This document shows positions 31,874 to 41,042 of a stretch of DNA of 64,000 nt, in pieces. The translations under genes were made by a program, and so were the position numbers. The notes under the pieces are model-generated. The model was not told the origin of the DNA, ran no database searches, and was given only the letters and a program-made list of their open reading frames with translations. The stretch covers positions 1 to 64,000 of the forward strand of contig NZ_JAFCIY020000022.1 of the NCBI RefSeq assembly GCF_020194955.2, given 5' to 3'. Positions within the stretch are counted from its first letter, which is position 1. The number at the start of each line of letters is the position of its first letter. This stretch comes from Desulfuromonas sp. CSMB_57. Lineage in GTDB: Bacteria > Desulfobacterota > Desulfuromonadia > Desulfuromonadales > Syntrophotaleaceae.

Positions 31874-31906
31874 GGTTGTTTTTGGTCATTTTAGGTTGTT
31901 TTTGGT
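31874..31906 (+). repeat. 13-bp direct repeat with 20-bp period
   Basis: GGTTGTTTTTGGT occurs at 31874-31886 and again at 31894-31906. The 20-base period (two helical turns) and the position 27 bases upstream of the candidate -35 at 31933 suit a pair of activator or repressor sites. Confidence 0.5.
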
Positions 31907-31932
31907 TTTTAGGGGTTTCTGCGTTTTTTGGA

Positions 31933-31962
31933 TTGACTAAAAATAACTCCGGATGGTAGACT
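31933..31962 (+). promoter_or_regulatory. Candidate sigma-70 promoter for the M16/ABC operon
   Basis: TTGACT (31933-31938), an 18-base spacer and TAGACT (31957-31962). It would give a leader of about 450 bases before the protease ATG. A second weaker pair, TTGTGA-17-TAATCT, lies about 90-120 bases before the ATG. Confidence 0.4.
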
Positions 31963-32420
31963 CGCCGCATGTTGATAACAGGATGTTTTTGGCGCTGACC
32001 AAGCCGCTCAAAACGCCTTTACACAAGACATCATCCTCCCGGCCACAACAATCCCATAGTGGCCTTTCTCCTCCTCCTAACATATGTGAGGTCGCATTTG
32101 CGGCGCTCGGGCTGGTCTGCCACGGCAGTGCCGGCCCATTTTTTTGTCTGGTCCGCCTCCTTTCCTTTTCTTAGTGCTATCGCAAAATCGACTCGTTATT
32201 CCCTGATGCTTCGGCCGAGCGCCGTGAATTTAACGACATACCGATTCGATTCCCGACAAAACCGTCTCGACCGGGACTTTTTGCCAGGCCATTAATATGG
32301 TCTTGTGATAATTGTAAGTTGGTGCTAATCTATGTTCTGCCGAAATGCCGACGAACGGTTTGCAATAATTGGATGGTCGGAGCGGATTTGTCGTAAAGCC
32401 TCACGCGGAGTTTTCGGATA

Positions 32421-35312
32421 ATGTTCCGTATTGCTGTGCTGGTCTTGCTGTCCCTGCAGTTGCTGGCAGGTTGTATGTTGTGCCCGGCGCGTCCCATGCC
32501 GCCTATCAGGGAAGCCTGGTGGCTGGATGGACGCTGGGCCCATGAAGCAAGCTCCCTCGTCCCCCACGAAAAAGCGGTCTTCGGGCGCCTGCCCAACGGC
32601 TTTCGCTACGTGATTCTGCCCAACCGTAAACCGGAAGGCCGGGTGGCCCTGCATCTGAATGTCCAGGTCGGTTCTCTCATGGAGCAGGCGCACGAACTCG
32701 GTGTGGCGCATTTTTTGGAGCACATGGCCTTCAACGGTTCCCGGCATTTCGCGCCGGGCGAGCTGATTCCCTTTTTCCAGCACAACGGCATGGCCTTCGG
32801 CCAGGATCTGAATGCCCATACCGGGCCGCAGGAAACCGTCTACAAACTGAATATTGCCGGCGGAGACTCGGATAACTTCCATACCGCCCTGCAGTTTTTG
32901 CGGGATGTGGCTGACGGCCTCGATATCCAACCGACTCAAGTGGAAAGGGAGCGGGGCGTCATTCTGGCGGAAAAAGCCGCCCGGGATTCCATCGACAACC
33001 GGGCCGCCGGCCGTCTGCGTAAAAAGCTGTATGCCGGAACCCGCTTCAACCAGACGCCCATCGGAGAGGAACACATCATCAAGACTGTCAGTCCCGAAAC
33101 CCTTCGGGATTTTTATCGCGCCTGGTATCGGCCGGAATTGATGGTCCTGGTGGTGGTCGGGGATCTGGATCCGGCAGCAGTCGAGGAGCGCATCCGGGAA
33201 GCTTTCCAGGACTTCCAGGCGCAGGCACCTAGAAGGGCGTTGGCCTCCTGGGGCGATGTCGGGCTGAACGGAACGGTTCCCTTTCACGATTTCTACGAAG
33301 CGGAAAGCACCTTTGTCCGTTTGAGCGCCCTGCATCCCCGGGTCTGGCAGGACGATACGCCGGAATCCCGGCGGCAGTGGCTGCACAACAGCATGGCGGC
33401 GGGCATTCTGTCCCGGCGGCTGCAGCAGATGGTGGCCGACGGCCGTGCACCCTTTCTGCGGGGCGTGGTCCAAAACAGCCGGGCTTACAACCTGCTGCCC
33501 TCCCTGCATGTGGTCGGCGTCTGCCCGGCGCCGAACTGGCCGGAGACCTTCCGGGTTTTGCAGGATGAGTTGTCCCGCGTCCTGGAGCATGGCTTTCTGG
33601 CCGAGGAGGTGGAGCAGCTGCGGACCGAGTGGATGCGTGGTTTTGAAACCCGGGCCCGCAACGAAGGGAACCTGCTTCATGACCAAGTGGTGAAGGCCGT
33701 CGTTCATGGAGTGAACAGCAACCAGGTGCTCCAATCCGCCGGCCAGGCCCTCGAGTATTACCGTCCGCTGTTGCAGGAGGTCACGGCAGCGGATTTGCAT
33801 GCCGCTTTTTCGGGCATGTGGCAGACCGAACACCGGCTTGTCGCGGTAACGGGCAATGCCGACCTGGGGCCCGACGCGGACCAGAAGTTGCTCGACATGT
33901 GGCGTGACGGCCGGCAGCGTGCCATGGTCGCGCCGGTCGATCCGGACGCCGTGGGGTTTCCCTATCTGGACGTTCCGGCCGTGGCCGGCCGGGTCGCGGC
34001 GCGCCGTTCGCTACCGGTTCCGGGTACGGACTTGCTGCTGCATGAACTGGACTTCGCCAACGGCCTGCGGGTGCGCCTGTTGCCCACGCCCTTTCAGCAG
34101 GGGCGGGTTGCCCTGGACTTGCATCTCGGCGGCGGGCACAGCGGCGTGACCGACGACCAGTTCGTCGCCGCCCGCCTGGCTTTCATGACCGACGCGCAAT
34201 CCGGATTCGGCCGCCTCAGCGCCTTGGATGCCTTGCGCCTGCAACGGGCGACGGGGGCCGGCGCCGGCAGTCGGTTGGCCCGGCATGCGACCATCATTTC
34301 CAGCGAAGGGGAAACGGCCGATCTGGCGGGCATGCTGGAAGCCATGTGGACCCAGTACCGGGAGCCGGAGATAGCCCGGGAAGACCTGGAAAACCTGCTT
34401 AAGACGCTGGCCATGGCGGATCTCAAACGGGGGCGGGACGTGCCCTCGGTGGCGGAGGATGAAAGCGCCCGGTTTTTTTATGGCGATGGATTGCGCACCC
34501 GGCCCTTGACCGAAGCCATGGCCCGCGAGCAGGAGTTGACGGTCCTGCGCCGGCATTTGCAGGCCCTGCATCGGGGCGGCGATCCGGTGTTGAACGTAGT
34601 GGGGGATTTTTCTCCCGAGGAGGCGGAGGCTCTTGTTGCCCGTTTCTTCGGCGCCGAAGAGGTGACCTACCCGGCTGCCGTGCCGGCGGATTATGCCCAT
34701 GTTCCGAGTTTTCCCGCGCCGGCCCATCGGCAGAAAACCCTTCAGGTCGAGGCCGAGCTCGGTCAGGCCGAGTTGCGCCTGGCCTGGCTGCGCCGCCTGG
34801 AGGATGTCGGCGACCGCAAGGCCCTGGCCGTCCGCCGCCTGTTGGCGGCCGTCATCAGGGAGCGCCTACGGGTGCGGGTGCGGGAGGACCTGGGCATGGT
34901 GTATGCGCCGGACATGTTCTATCGCTATACGGAGGACAATGGCCATGGATTCTTCCTGGTTCGCATCGCCACCCGGCCCGACCATCTTGCCCGGTTGCGC
35001 GAGGTGGTGGAAAAGGAGGTGGCGAAGGTGGCGGCCCACGGGGTCACGGCGGAACAACTCGAGCGCCAACGCCTGCCCATGCGGCGCAACTGGGAGAAAT
35101 CCAGAACCGAGAATCGCACCTATATCCATCTGCTGAATGCCATGGCCCGCAACCAGCATCCCCACCTGCAGTGGACCGCCGAAGCGGCCGACGTTCTGGA
35201 TTCCATCACGGTGGAGGACCTCAATGGGGAGGCGCGCGTTGTTTTCAGGGATGAAAACCTGGCGGTGCTGCAGGTGACCGAACCGATCCAAGGAGAGTCC
35301 AAAGAACCATGA
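32421..35312 (+). CDS. M16 family zinc metalloprotease lipoprotein
   Basis: Large M16 (pitrilysin/insulinase-type) protease of 963 residues, predicted to be lipid-anchored in the envelope: the signal peptide ends LQLLAGC (Cys18). The inverted zinc motif is HFLEH (H97, E100, H101) with the third ligand E177 in VERERGV, 76 residues later, so the first half is catalytically intact. The second half (about 525-960) is an M16-like repeat without HxxEH, giving the two-lobed clamshell typical of enzymes that degrade unfolded peptides of limited size. Its last 4 bases overlap the ABC ATPase gene (ATGA), so the two are co-translated. A TonB-dependent receptor lies 3 genes downstream. It may digest an imported or exported peptide. 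Confidence 0.9.
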   Translation: MFRIAVLVLLSLQLLAGCMLCPARPMPPIREAWWLDGRWAHEASSLVPHEKAVFGRLPNGFRYVILPNRKPEGRVALHLNVQVGSLMEQAHELGVAHFLEHMAFNGSRHFAPGELIPFFQHNGMAFGQDLNAHTGPQETVYKLNIAGGDSDNFHTALQFLRDVADGLDIQPTQVERERGVILAEKAARDSIDNRAAGRLRKKLYAGTRFNQTPIGEEHIIKTVSPETLRDFYRAWYRPELMVLVVVGDLDPAAVEERIREAFQDFQAQAPRRALASWGDVGLNGTVPFHDFYEAESTFVRLSALHPRVWQDDTPESRRQWLHNSMAAGILSRRLQQMVADGRAPFLRGVVQNSRAYNLLPSLHVVGVCPAPNWPETFRVLQDELSRVLEHGFLAEEVEQLRTEWMRGFETRARNEGNLLHDQVVKAVVHGVNSNQVLQSAGQALEYYRPLLQEVTAADLHAAFSGMWQTEHRLVAVTGNADLGPDADQKLLDMWRDGRQRAMVAPVDPDAVGFPYLDVPAVAGRVAARRSLPVPGTDLLLHELDFANGLRVRLLPTPFQQGRVALDLHLGGGHSGVTDDQFVAARLAFMTDAQSGFGRLSALDALRLQRATGAGAGSRLARHATIISSEGETADLAGMLEAMWTQYREPEIAREDLENLLKTLAMADLKRGRDVPSVAEDESARFFYGDGLRTRPLTEAMAREQELTVLRRHLQALHRGGDPVLNVVGDFSPEEAEALVARFFGAEEVTYPAAVPADYAHVPSFPAPAHRQKTLQVEAELGQAELRLAWLRRLEDVGDRKALAVRRLLAAVIRERLRVRVREDLGMVYAPDMFYRYTEDNGHGFFLVRIATRPDHLARLREVVEKEVAKVAAHGVTAEQLERQRLPMRRNWEKSRTENRTYIHLLNAMARNQHPHLQWTAEAADVLDSITVEDLNGEARVVFRDENLAVLQVTEPIQGESKEP

Positions 35313-36196
35313 GTATGATCATCGAATGTCAAAACCTGCGGCACGCCTATGGCGAAAAGGACGTGTTGCACGACCTTTCCTTCACCGTGGAGGCGGGCGG
35401 CGTATTCGGGCTGTTGGGTAAAAACGGCGCCGGCAAAACCACCACCATCGACATTCTGATGGGGTTTTTACGCCCGACGGGCGGCCATTGCCGGGTGCTG
35501 GGGGAGGCCAGTCATGTCCTGTCGCCGCCGACGCGCCGCCGCATCGGTCTGCTGCATGAGCGGTTTATCCAATATGACTTCATGTCCGTCGCCGAACTCG
35601 AACGCTATTATGCCGCGTTTTATCCGAAGTGGGAGCGGGATATCTTCATGGAACTGGTGAGTCGGCTTCAGGTGCCGCCCGACCGCAAGCTGGCCCGCAT
35701 GTCCTGCGGCCAGCGTTCGCAGGTGGTACTGGGGCTCATCGTGGCGCAGCGGCCCGATCTGATGATCCTCGACGATTACAGCATGGGGCTCGATGTGGGC
35801 TATCGGCGGCTGTTCATCGAATTTTTGGGGGATTATGTGCAGAGGTATGGCACCACCATCCTGATCACCTCCCATGTCGTCCAGGAACTGGATCCCATCA
35901 TCGACAACCTCATCATCCTCGATCAGGGCCGCATCTGCGTATCGGGCAGCAAACAGGCCTTCATGGATAATTTCAAGTGCTTCAGTTTTGAGCGGTCCCC
36001 CGCCTCGGAAGGGCTTGCGGCGGGCGAACTGTTGGTGCGTCTGGAACACGCCCGTGAGCAAACCATCGTGCATGGCTTCCTGTCCGGGGAGAGGTTGTCC
36101 GCCCATTTACAAGACTGCGGCGTTCCGCACGAAACCCTGCAGCAAATCCCGATGAATTTTGAAGATGCCTTTATCGGCTTGACCGGAAAGTACTGA
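35309..36196 (+). CDS. ABC transporter ATP-binding protein with altered catalytic site
   Basis: Single nucleotide-binding domain of 295 residues, similar to ATPases of ABC-2 type exporters. Walker A GKNGAGKTT is at 37-45 and the switch His is H189 in ITSHV. The signature is MSCGQ (131-135) in place of LSGGQ. Walker B ends LMILDD, so the usual catalytic Glu is Asp156. These changes suggest slow or regulated ATP hydrolysis. A C-terminal extension of ~75 residues follows the ATPase core. It overlaps the protease gene by 4 bases and is 4 bases from the membrane-protein gene. Confidence 0.9.
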   Translation: MSMIIECQNLRHAYGEKDVLHDLSFTVEAGGVFGLLGKNGAGKTTTIDILMGFLRPTGGHCRVLGEASHVLSPPTRRRIGLLHERFIQYDFMSVAELERYYAAFYPKWERDIFMELVSRLQVPPDRKLARMSCGQRSQVVLGLIVAQRPDLMILDDYSMGLDVGYRRLFIEFLGDYVQRYGTTILITSHVVQELDPIIDNLIILDQGRICVSGSKQAFMDNFKCFSFERSPASEGLAAGELLVRLEHAREQTIVHGFLSGERLSAHLQDCGVPHETLQQIPMNFEDAFIGLTGKY

Positions 36197-36200
36197 CCGA

Positions 36201-38201
36201 ATGATTATGCACCCACCCCTGCATGCATTGTTGCTGAAAGAACGCATCAAATTGCGTCTCGGTGTCTGGCTCCTGCCCCTGTTGCTGCTCTATGCCGCAG
36301 CGGACAGCTTCCTCATTCTGAAGGCCATTCAGCGGTCTCACGGCAGTTTCGGTCTGATCCTGACCCTGCTGAGCAAGGAGCCGATGTTCTTCGGCGGTTT
36401 TCGGGTGCTGTTCCTGGCCGGCGCTCTGCTGGCCTTTTTGCAGATCTGGCCGGAGGTGCAGGGCAAGCGCCTGCGCCTGCTGTTTCATACTCCCGTCCAT
36501 CCCGAAGGATTGGCCGGCATGACCCTGGCCTGTGGGCTGGGGCTCATGCTGCTGACCAACCTGGGGGCCCATCTGGCCCTGGCCGGCAATCTGCTGATTT
36601 TTCGGGTGCCGGTCGACATCATCACGCCGGTGCTCCTGACCTTGGCGACCTGGAGCCTGCTCAGCCTGGTGTGCTACCTGGGGACCGCGGCGTTTTTCTA
36701 CCATGACGGTTTGGTCGTGCGCGGCTTTGTCTTGCTCTCCTGCTTTGCCATGTATGGTTTCATGGGCCGTCCGACCGGCTACGGTTTGCAGGCGCCCAGT
36801 CTCGGTTCCCATGCCCTGCTGGTACTGCTGTTCCTCGCTTTGGTCTTTTTCGCCTGCCTGCGCTTCATGAGCGCACCCGACCAGCGGCTCGGCTACCGCT
36901 GGGCCCGCGCCGCCAGTCTGCTGCTGTTCATCCTGTCCCTGTGTGCGGTACTGCCCAATCTGTACTGGCGCATGGCGGCGCCCAAGCTGGTGCGCCACAA
37001 GCTCTTCTACAGCCCGGTCCATGAACAATTCGTCATCTCAAAACAATTCCCCGACAAGGTTGTCGGCCCGGTGGGCACGGACCGCAGCCGCATCGAACTG
37101 GAAGACGGCACGCCGCTGAGCCGCAGGCAGATGTTTTTCGCCCTGCCGACCCTGCATGCGGACAGCCTGCTGAAGTGGAACGCCTTTCCGGACACCATTC
37201 AGGGCCTCCGCCTGACTCCGGAGCAGGTCCGCAACAGTTGGCAGTACCTGACCTTCCATCCGCGCGACTGGAATGCGCCGGAGCCCCGCCTGCACCTGTT
37301 GTTGGAAAGCGAACCGGAGGGGGCCAAGCTGGAGCTGCCGACGGATTTCTTCCGTCTGACCGCCGCCCGCCACGAGTTGGAGTTTATCGTTCCCCAGGCC
37401 GGCCGTGTCGACCGCGAAAAGAGCCGGCGCTTCACCGCGGCCCTGCGCGAGGCCGGCTTTGAGTATCCGGTGCAAGCATTGGCCGGCAATCCCGATCCCC
37501 GCAAGGATTATGACGAAGGCTACCTGTTGGTCGATGCCCGCAATCGCCTGTTTCAGCTCAAGATGGTCCATGGGGCGCCGGTCTGCCGTCCGGGCGGAAT
37601 TCTGGAGGCAGGACCCGTGCGGGGCCTGGTGGTGGCGGAAAGCCGGCGCCGGGAAATGCTCGGCTTCGTCATCACCGAGGGGAAGGTTTACGCTGTCATG
37701 CAGAAGGATCTGTCTTTGCACCCCATACCCGTTGCCGGCTTCGATGCCGATGTGACCAGTTTCACTCTGTGGGCCGACGCCATCGGCAAATACGTCATCA
37801 GCCAGGATGCGAGGGATAACTACGGCGGTAGTCTGGGACGGGCCATGACCCCCGACTTTGCCATCCATCGGGAATATGCGCAGCCTCTGGAGCCGGACGA
37901 TATCCGGGCGCTGCGGCGTCGGGAGCAGTTCGCCTCCCTGCTTCTCCCCTGGCGCTTGACGCAGCAGGACGGCACCCGCACCTTTGATCACCTGCGTCTG
38001 GAGCCTCCGCGGTTTGTGGGGCTGGCGGCCGGCGGCAACCTGTTTTGTCTGCTGTTGTTGGTCGCCCTCGGGCGTTGGAAAAGGACCTCTTTGCACTACT
38101 GGGAATGCGGCTTGGTCGGAGTTTTCGGGGCACCTGCCCTGGCGGTGCTTTGGCTGGAAAAGCTTCCCGTGTCAAGCACCAGGCTCGCTTTCGGTGGTTG
38201 A
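36201..38201 (+). CDS. Membrane protein, probable partner of the ABC ATPase
   Basis: Unrecognised integral membrane protein of 666 residues. I see about seven N-terminal hydrophobic segments (near 20-40, 64-83, 104-126, 137-163, 169-187, 202-222, 236-254). A large soluble region of ~350 residues follows (about 258-605), then two C-terminal segments (608-624, 636-653). The N-terminal part resembles an ABC-2 type permease in layout; the soluble part contains LSRRQMFFALP and ends RLEPPRFVG and looks beta-rich. Spacing of 4 bases to the ATPase gene argues for one transporter. Whether it exports a peptide, pulls a substrate from the envelope, or only senses is unknown. Confidence 0.8.
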   Translation: MIMHPPLHALLLKERIKLRLGVWLLPLLLLYAAADSFLILKAIQRSHGSFGLILTLLSKEPMFFGGFRVLFLAGALLAFLQIWPEVQGKRLRLLFHTPVHPEGLAGMTLACGLGLMLLTNLGAHLALAGNLLIFRVPVDIITPVLLTLATWSLLSLVCYLGTAAFFYHDGLVVRGFVLLSCFAMYGFMGRPTGYGLQAPSLGSHALLVLLFLALVFFACLRFMSAPDQRLGYRWARAASLLLFILSLCAVLPNLYWRMAAPKLVRHKLFYSPVHEQFVISKQFPDKVVGPVGTDRSRIELEDGTPLSRRQMFFALPTLHADSLLKWNAFPDTIQGLRLTPEQVRNSWQYLTFHPRDWNAPEPRLHLLLESEPEGAKLELPTDFFRLTAARHELEFIVPQAGRVDREKSRRFTAALREAGFEYPVQALAGNPDPRKDYDEGYLLVDARNRLFQLKMVHGAPVCRPGGILEAGPVRGLVVAESRRREMLGFVITEGKVYAVMQKDLSLHPIPVAGFDADVTSFTLWADAIGKYVISQDARDNYGGSLGRAMTPDFAIHREYAQPLEPDDIRALRRREQFASLLLPWRLTQQDGTRTFDHLRLEPPRFVGLAAGGNLFCLLLLVALGRWKRTSLHYWECGLVGVFGAPALAVLWLEKLPVSSTRLAFGG

Positions 38202-38330
38202 GAGGATGGACGGTATCGTCGGCAGTTCTTTCCCATTACAACAAAAAGGGCACGTTTTTCAGCGGTGTGTGGACAAATTTTACCCGGAACAGATAAATGT
38301 ATTTTTTGAAAAACGGCATTATAGATGTGA

Positions 38331-38346
38331 CCGGCATATATGCCGG
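38331..38346. promoter_or_regulatory. 16-bp perfect palindrome upstream of the TonB-dependent receptor gene
   Basis: CCGGCATATATGCCGG is fully self-complementary and lies 106 bases upstream of the receptor ATG, just after a TATAGA (38320-38325). It is a plausible operator. No recognised riboswitch sequence is seen in this 250-base gap. Confidence 0.5.
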
Positions 38347-38452
38347 GGTAGGCTCGGATCTGCCCTGGCGACTTCTTAAGGTTGTGTTTCGACCCTGAAG
38401 TCAGTATTCTGTCAGCCTTTGCAGCAGAGTGTCGGCTCCAGGGGTGGTTGGG

Positions 38453-40969
38453 ATGAAGCGTTTTCTCGTTCTGGTATTTCTGCTGGCTTCCGGTCGCCTG
38501 ACGGGGACGGCCTGGTCGTCCGACGGCGGTGTGCCGCCGGCGCTTATTGCCTTGGACGAGGCGCGTTTCGGCGATGCCGAGGAAGAGGAAGGGTCGGGCT
38601 ACCGGGTCGAGCCGGTGGTGGTGCAGGCGACGCGCATCGGTTCGGACAAAAACACCGTGGCCGGCCGGGAACTGGAGATGATGCCCTCCGCCACCGGTTC
38701 CATCACCGAGGCCCTCAAGGGCATGTCCCAGGTGCAGTTCAGCAACGAACGTCAGTCCAGCCGTACTTTGGGAGAAATCGCCCCTCCCAGGATTTCCATC
38801 TTCGGTGCCAAGCCCTACGAAAACAATTTTCTCATCGACGGCATGAACGTCACCAACACCCTCAATCCGTCGGGTTTCGACGATTCCGCCGGACCCAACG
38901 ACCTGATGGTGGGCGGCGGCGATTCGACCATCTTTTACGACACCCACCTGGTGGAGTCCATCACCGTCCATTCCAGCAATGTGCCGGCGGAATTCGGCGG
39001 CTTCCTGGGCGGGGCGGTGGACGCCAAACTGCGCGATCCGCGTGCCGACCGCTGGTATTTCACGGTGTCTGGGCGCTATACCGAAGATGGCTGGTTCAAG
39101 CTGCGCGATGTCGACCAGGAATCGGAACTGCCCGATAATCAGCCGCGCTTTTCCATCTACCAGGCCGCCGTCACTGCCGAAGGCCCGCTGACCGATAATG
39201 CCGCCATTCTGCTGTCGGCGTCTCGAAGGCAATCCCGCATTCCCCTGAAGCGGTCGTTGCGCAGCGGTTTGACTCTGGATGATGACCAGCGGCGCGGCAA
39301 TGACAACTATTTCGCCCGCCTGCTGCTGACGCCCACCGCGGCGCTGGACATCAAGCTGGACGCCACCTACGCGCCCTACGAAGAACTGCGCTGGCGCAGA
39401 AGTTGGCCGGACAGCGATTGGAAGATCGAAAATCGTTCCTGGCGTTTCGCCGGTCAGGCCGAATACCGGATGCAGCCCGGGTTGCTGGATACCAAAGTCG
39501 CCTTTGCCCGACACGGCTTCAGCCGCGACAGCGCCGGCACTCTTCGCGAGAGCCTGACGAATCTGGGAGACAGCAGCCAGAACGATCAGCGTGGCGGCGT
39601 TGGCGATGCGGACATCACCACCAAGGAGATCCAGACTGCCGCCAGTTTCAAGTCCAATCCCCTGCGTCATGGCAATGTGCGTTGGCACTATGCCTTGGGG
39701 CTGGAATTCGCTCACCGGCACACCGATTCCTGGAACGAGGCGGCAACCTCGGATACTCTGGTTCTTGCCCGTCCGGTGGCGGTGCCGCTGCCGAGCACCC
39801 TGATCAGCACCCGCACCATTGCCAATTACCCTGAAGTCACTCAGGCCCAACACATGAGCAGCTACGGGACTTATCTGCAGGGCGAGATGGTTTGGCGGCG
39901 CCTGATGCTCACCCCCGGCATGCGTGTCGATTACGACAGTTTTTCCGAAAACCTGGATGTGGCGCCGCGCTTCAAATTGGAAGTTGACGTCTTGGGCACG
40001 GGAGAATTTCGCATAATTGGCGGCGCGAATCGCTATTATGGGCAACAACTGCGGGGCTACGCCTTCAGAAGACATCGCCCATATTCCCAAAGTCAGACCA
40101 GGGTGTTATTTGGCGGCAGCGAAGTGACGACCTTTTCGAATCAGGCGGCCAAAAACTACCGCAGCGACGGTTTGGATACGCCCTATTCCGATGAACTGAT
40201 GGGCGGGGTGGCCGGAACCGTGGCCGGATTCGATTACAGTCTCGAATTTGTCCATCGCAAGCACCAGGATCAAATCATCAGCCAGACCGAGGACAATACC
40301 ACCTATTATCTGACCAATAATGGCCGCAGCAGTTTTGACGGGCTGACCTTCACCTTGGGCCGGGAGTGGCGAACCGCGGGCTTCGGGCACCATGTTTTCG
40401 CCCTGAGCGCCACCAAGTCGCGGACCCAAACCTTCAACGGCAGCTACTTCTCACAGATTTTCGTCGACAGCCTTTCCAACGGATTCCTTTACAACTACGA
40501 TAAGGTCTTCTACAACGGCTCCTACATCTCCCGCTCCGGCATTCCCGCCGAGGATTTCAATGCACCCCTGGTCCTGGCGTTGACAGTGGGCAGCAATTTC
40601 TTCGGCGATCGTCTGCGTCTGCAGTCCGTGACCCGTTGGCGCGATAATGCCAAAGGGCTGTTGGTCGACGCCCGCATCAGCGACGATACCCCCTACGGCA
40701 CCACCTCCGGTCGCAACGATCGCACCAGCAGCCAATGGATCAATGCAGACGGCGGCTATTCCGACGCCTACAAAAAGGGCAGCATTGCCGGCGGGTTGGT
40801 GACGGATCTCACCGTCGAGGTGGATGCGGTCAGGCACGGCCGCTACGGCCTGACTCTCATCGCCGAGGTTTTCAACCTGTTCAACAGCAGCATGGAAACC
40901 AGCGTCGCCGAAGGCGGCGCCCGCATCAGCGGGAGGGGTTTTTACGCCGGCCTGCGGGCCAGTTTCTGA
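38453..40969 (+). CDS. TonB-dependent outer-membrane receptor
   Basis: Ligand-gated 22-strand barrel receptor of 838 residues. The signal peptide spans about 1-22. A TonB-box-like EPVVVQATR lies near 53-61, and the plug domain (about 62-190) has PRISIFGAKPYENNFLIDGMN-type segments. The barrel ends in a C-terminal phenylalanine (LRASF), the BAM recognition signal. ATG 38453 is chosen because it directly precedes the signal peptide and follows GGTTGGG; the upstream in-frame start at 38429 adds eight residues. The substrate is unknown. It follows the M16/ABC operon after 251 bases and may have its own promoter. Confidence 0.93.
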   Translation: MKRFLVLVFLLASGRLTGTAWSSDGGVPPALIALDEARFGDAEEEEGSGYRVEPVVVQATRIGSDKNTVAGRELEMMPSATGSITEALKGMSQVQFSNERQSSRTLGEIAPPRISIFGAKPYENNFLIDGMNVTNTLNPSGFDDSAGPNDLMVGGGDSTIFYDTHLVESITVHSSNVPAEFGGFLGGAVDAKLRDPRADRWYFTVSGRYTEDGWFKLRDVDQESELPDNQPRFSIYQAAVTAEGPLTDNAAILLSASRRQSRIPLKRSLRSGLTLDDDQRRGNDNYFARLLLTPTAALDIKLDATYAPYEELRWRRSWPDSDWKIENRSWRFAGQAEYRMQPGLLDTKVAFARHGFSRDSAGTLRESLTNLGDSSQNDQRGGVGDADITTKEIQTAASFKSNPLRHGNVRWHYALGLEFAHRHTDSWNEAATSDTLVLARPVAVPLPSTLISTRTIANYPEVTQAQHMSSYGTYLQGEMVWRRLMLTPGMRVDYDSFSENLDVAPRFKLEVDVLGTGEFRIIGGANRYYGQQLRGYAFRRHRPYSQSQTRVLFGGSEVTTFSNQAAKNYRSDGLDTPYSDELMGGVAGTVAGFDYSLEFVHRKHQDQIISQTEDNTTYYLTNNGRSSFDGLTFTLGREWRTAGFGHHVFALSATKSRTQTFNGSYFSQIFVDSLSNGFLYNYDKVFYNGSYISRSGIPAEDFNAPLVLALTVGSNFFGDRLRLQSVTRWRDNAKGLLVDARISDDTPYGTTSGRNDRTSSQWINADGGYSDAYKKGSIAGGLVTDLTVEVDAVRHGRYGLTLIAEVFNLFNSSMETSVAEGGARISGRGFYAGLRASF

Positions 40970-40974
40970 GGATT

Positions 40975-41014
40975 GAAAATAAACGCCAGGTACGGCAAGT
41001 TGCCGAGCCTGGCG
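40975..41014 (-). terminator. Terminator of the RCKP rubredoxin-like gene
   Basis: CGCCAGG (40984-40990) pairs with CCTGGCG (41008-41014), with an inner CGGC/GCCG stem. On the minus strand it is followed by TTTATTTTC. It lies in the convergent gap and may also stop transcription of the receptor gene. Confidence 0.7.
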
Positions 41015-41042
41015 CAGGACGGGACGGATGCCGCAGGTCGTA

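Larger units (their letters stand above)
31430..32420. other. Gene-free region (991 bases) with promoter-like and repeated elements
   Basis: I find no convincing gene between the kamA-like start and the M16 protease start. Short frames at 31953-32174 and 32059-32295 have no family-like composition. The segment 31670-31970 is strongly A+T rich compared with the flanks. Individual elements are listed separately. The segment 31970-32420 would be a long 5' leader for the protease gene if the promoter at 31933 is used. Confidence 0.7.

Noticed and set aside
31953-32174. 73-codon frame before the M16 operon as a possible peptide precursor
   Set aside because: The start lies within the proposed -10 region, no ribosome site precedes it or the inner ATG 31983, and the sequence has no leader/core pattern.
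38202-38452. Cobalamin or other riboswitch before the TonB-receptor gene
   Set aside because: None of the conserved aptamer sequences (B12 box, TPP or Moco cores) is present; only a DNA palindrome is seen.
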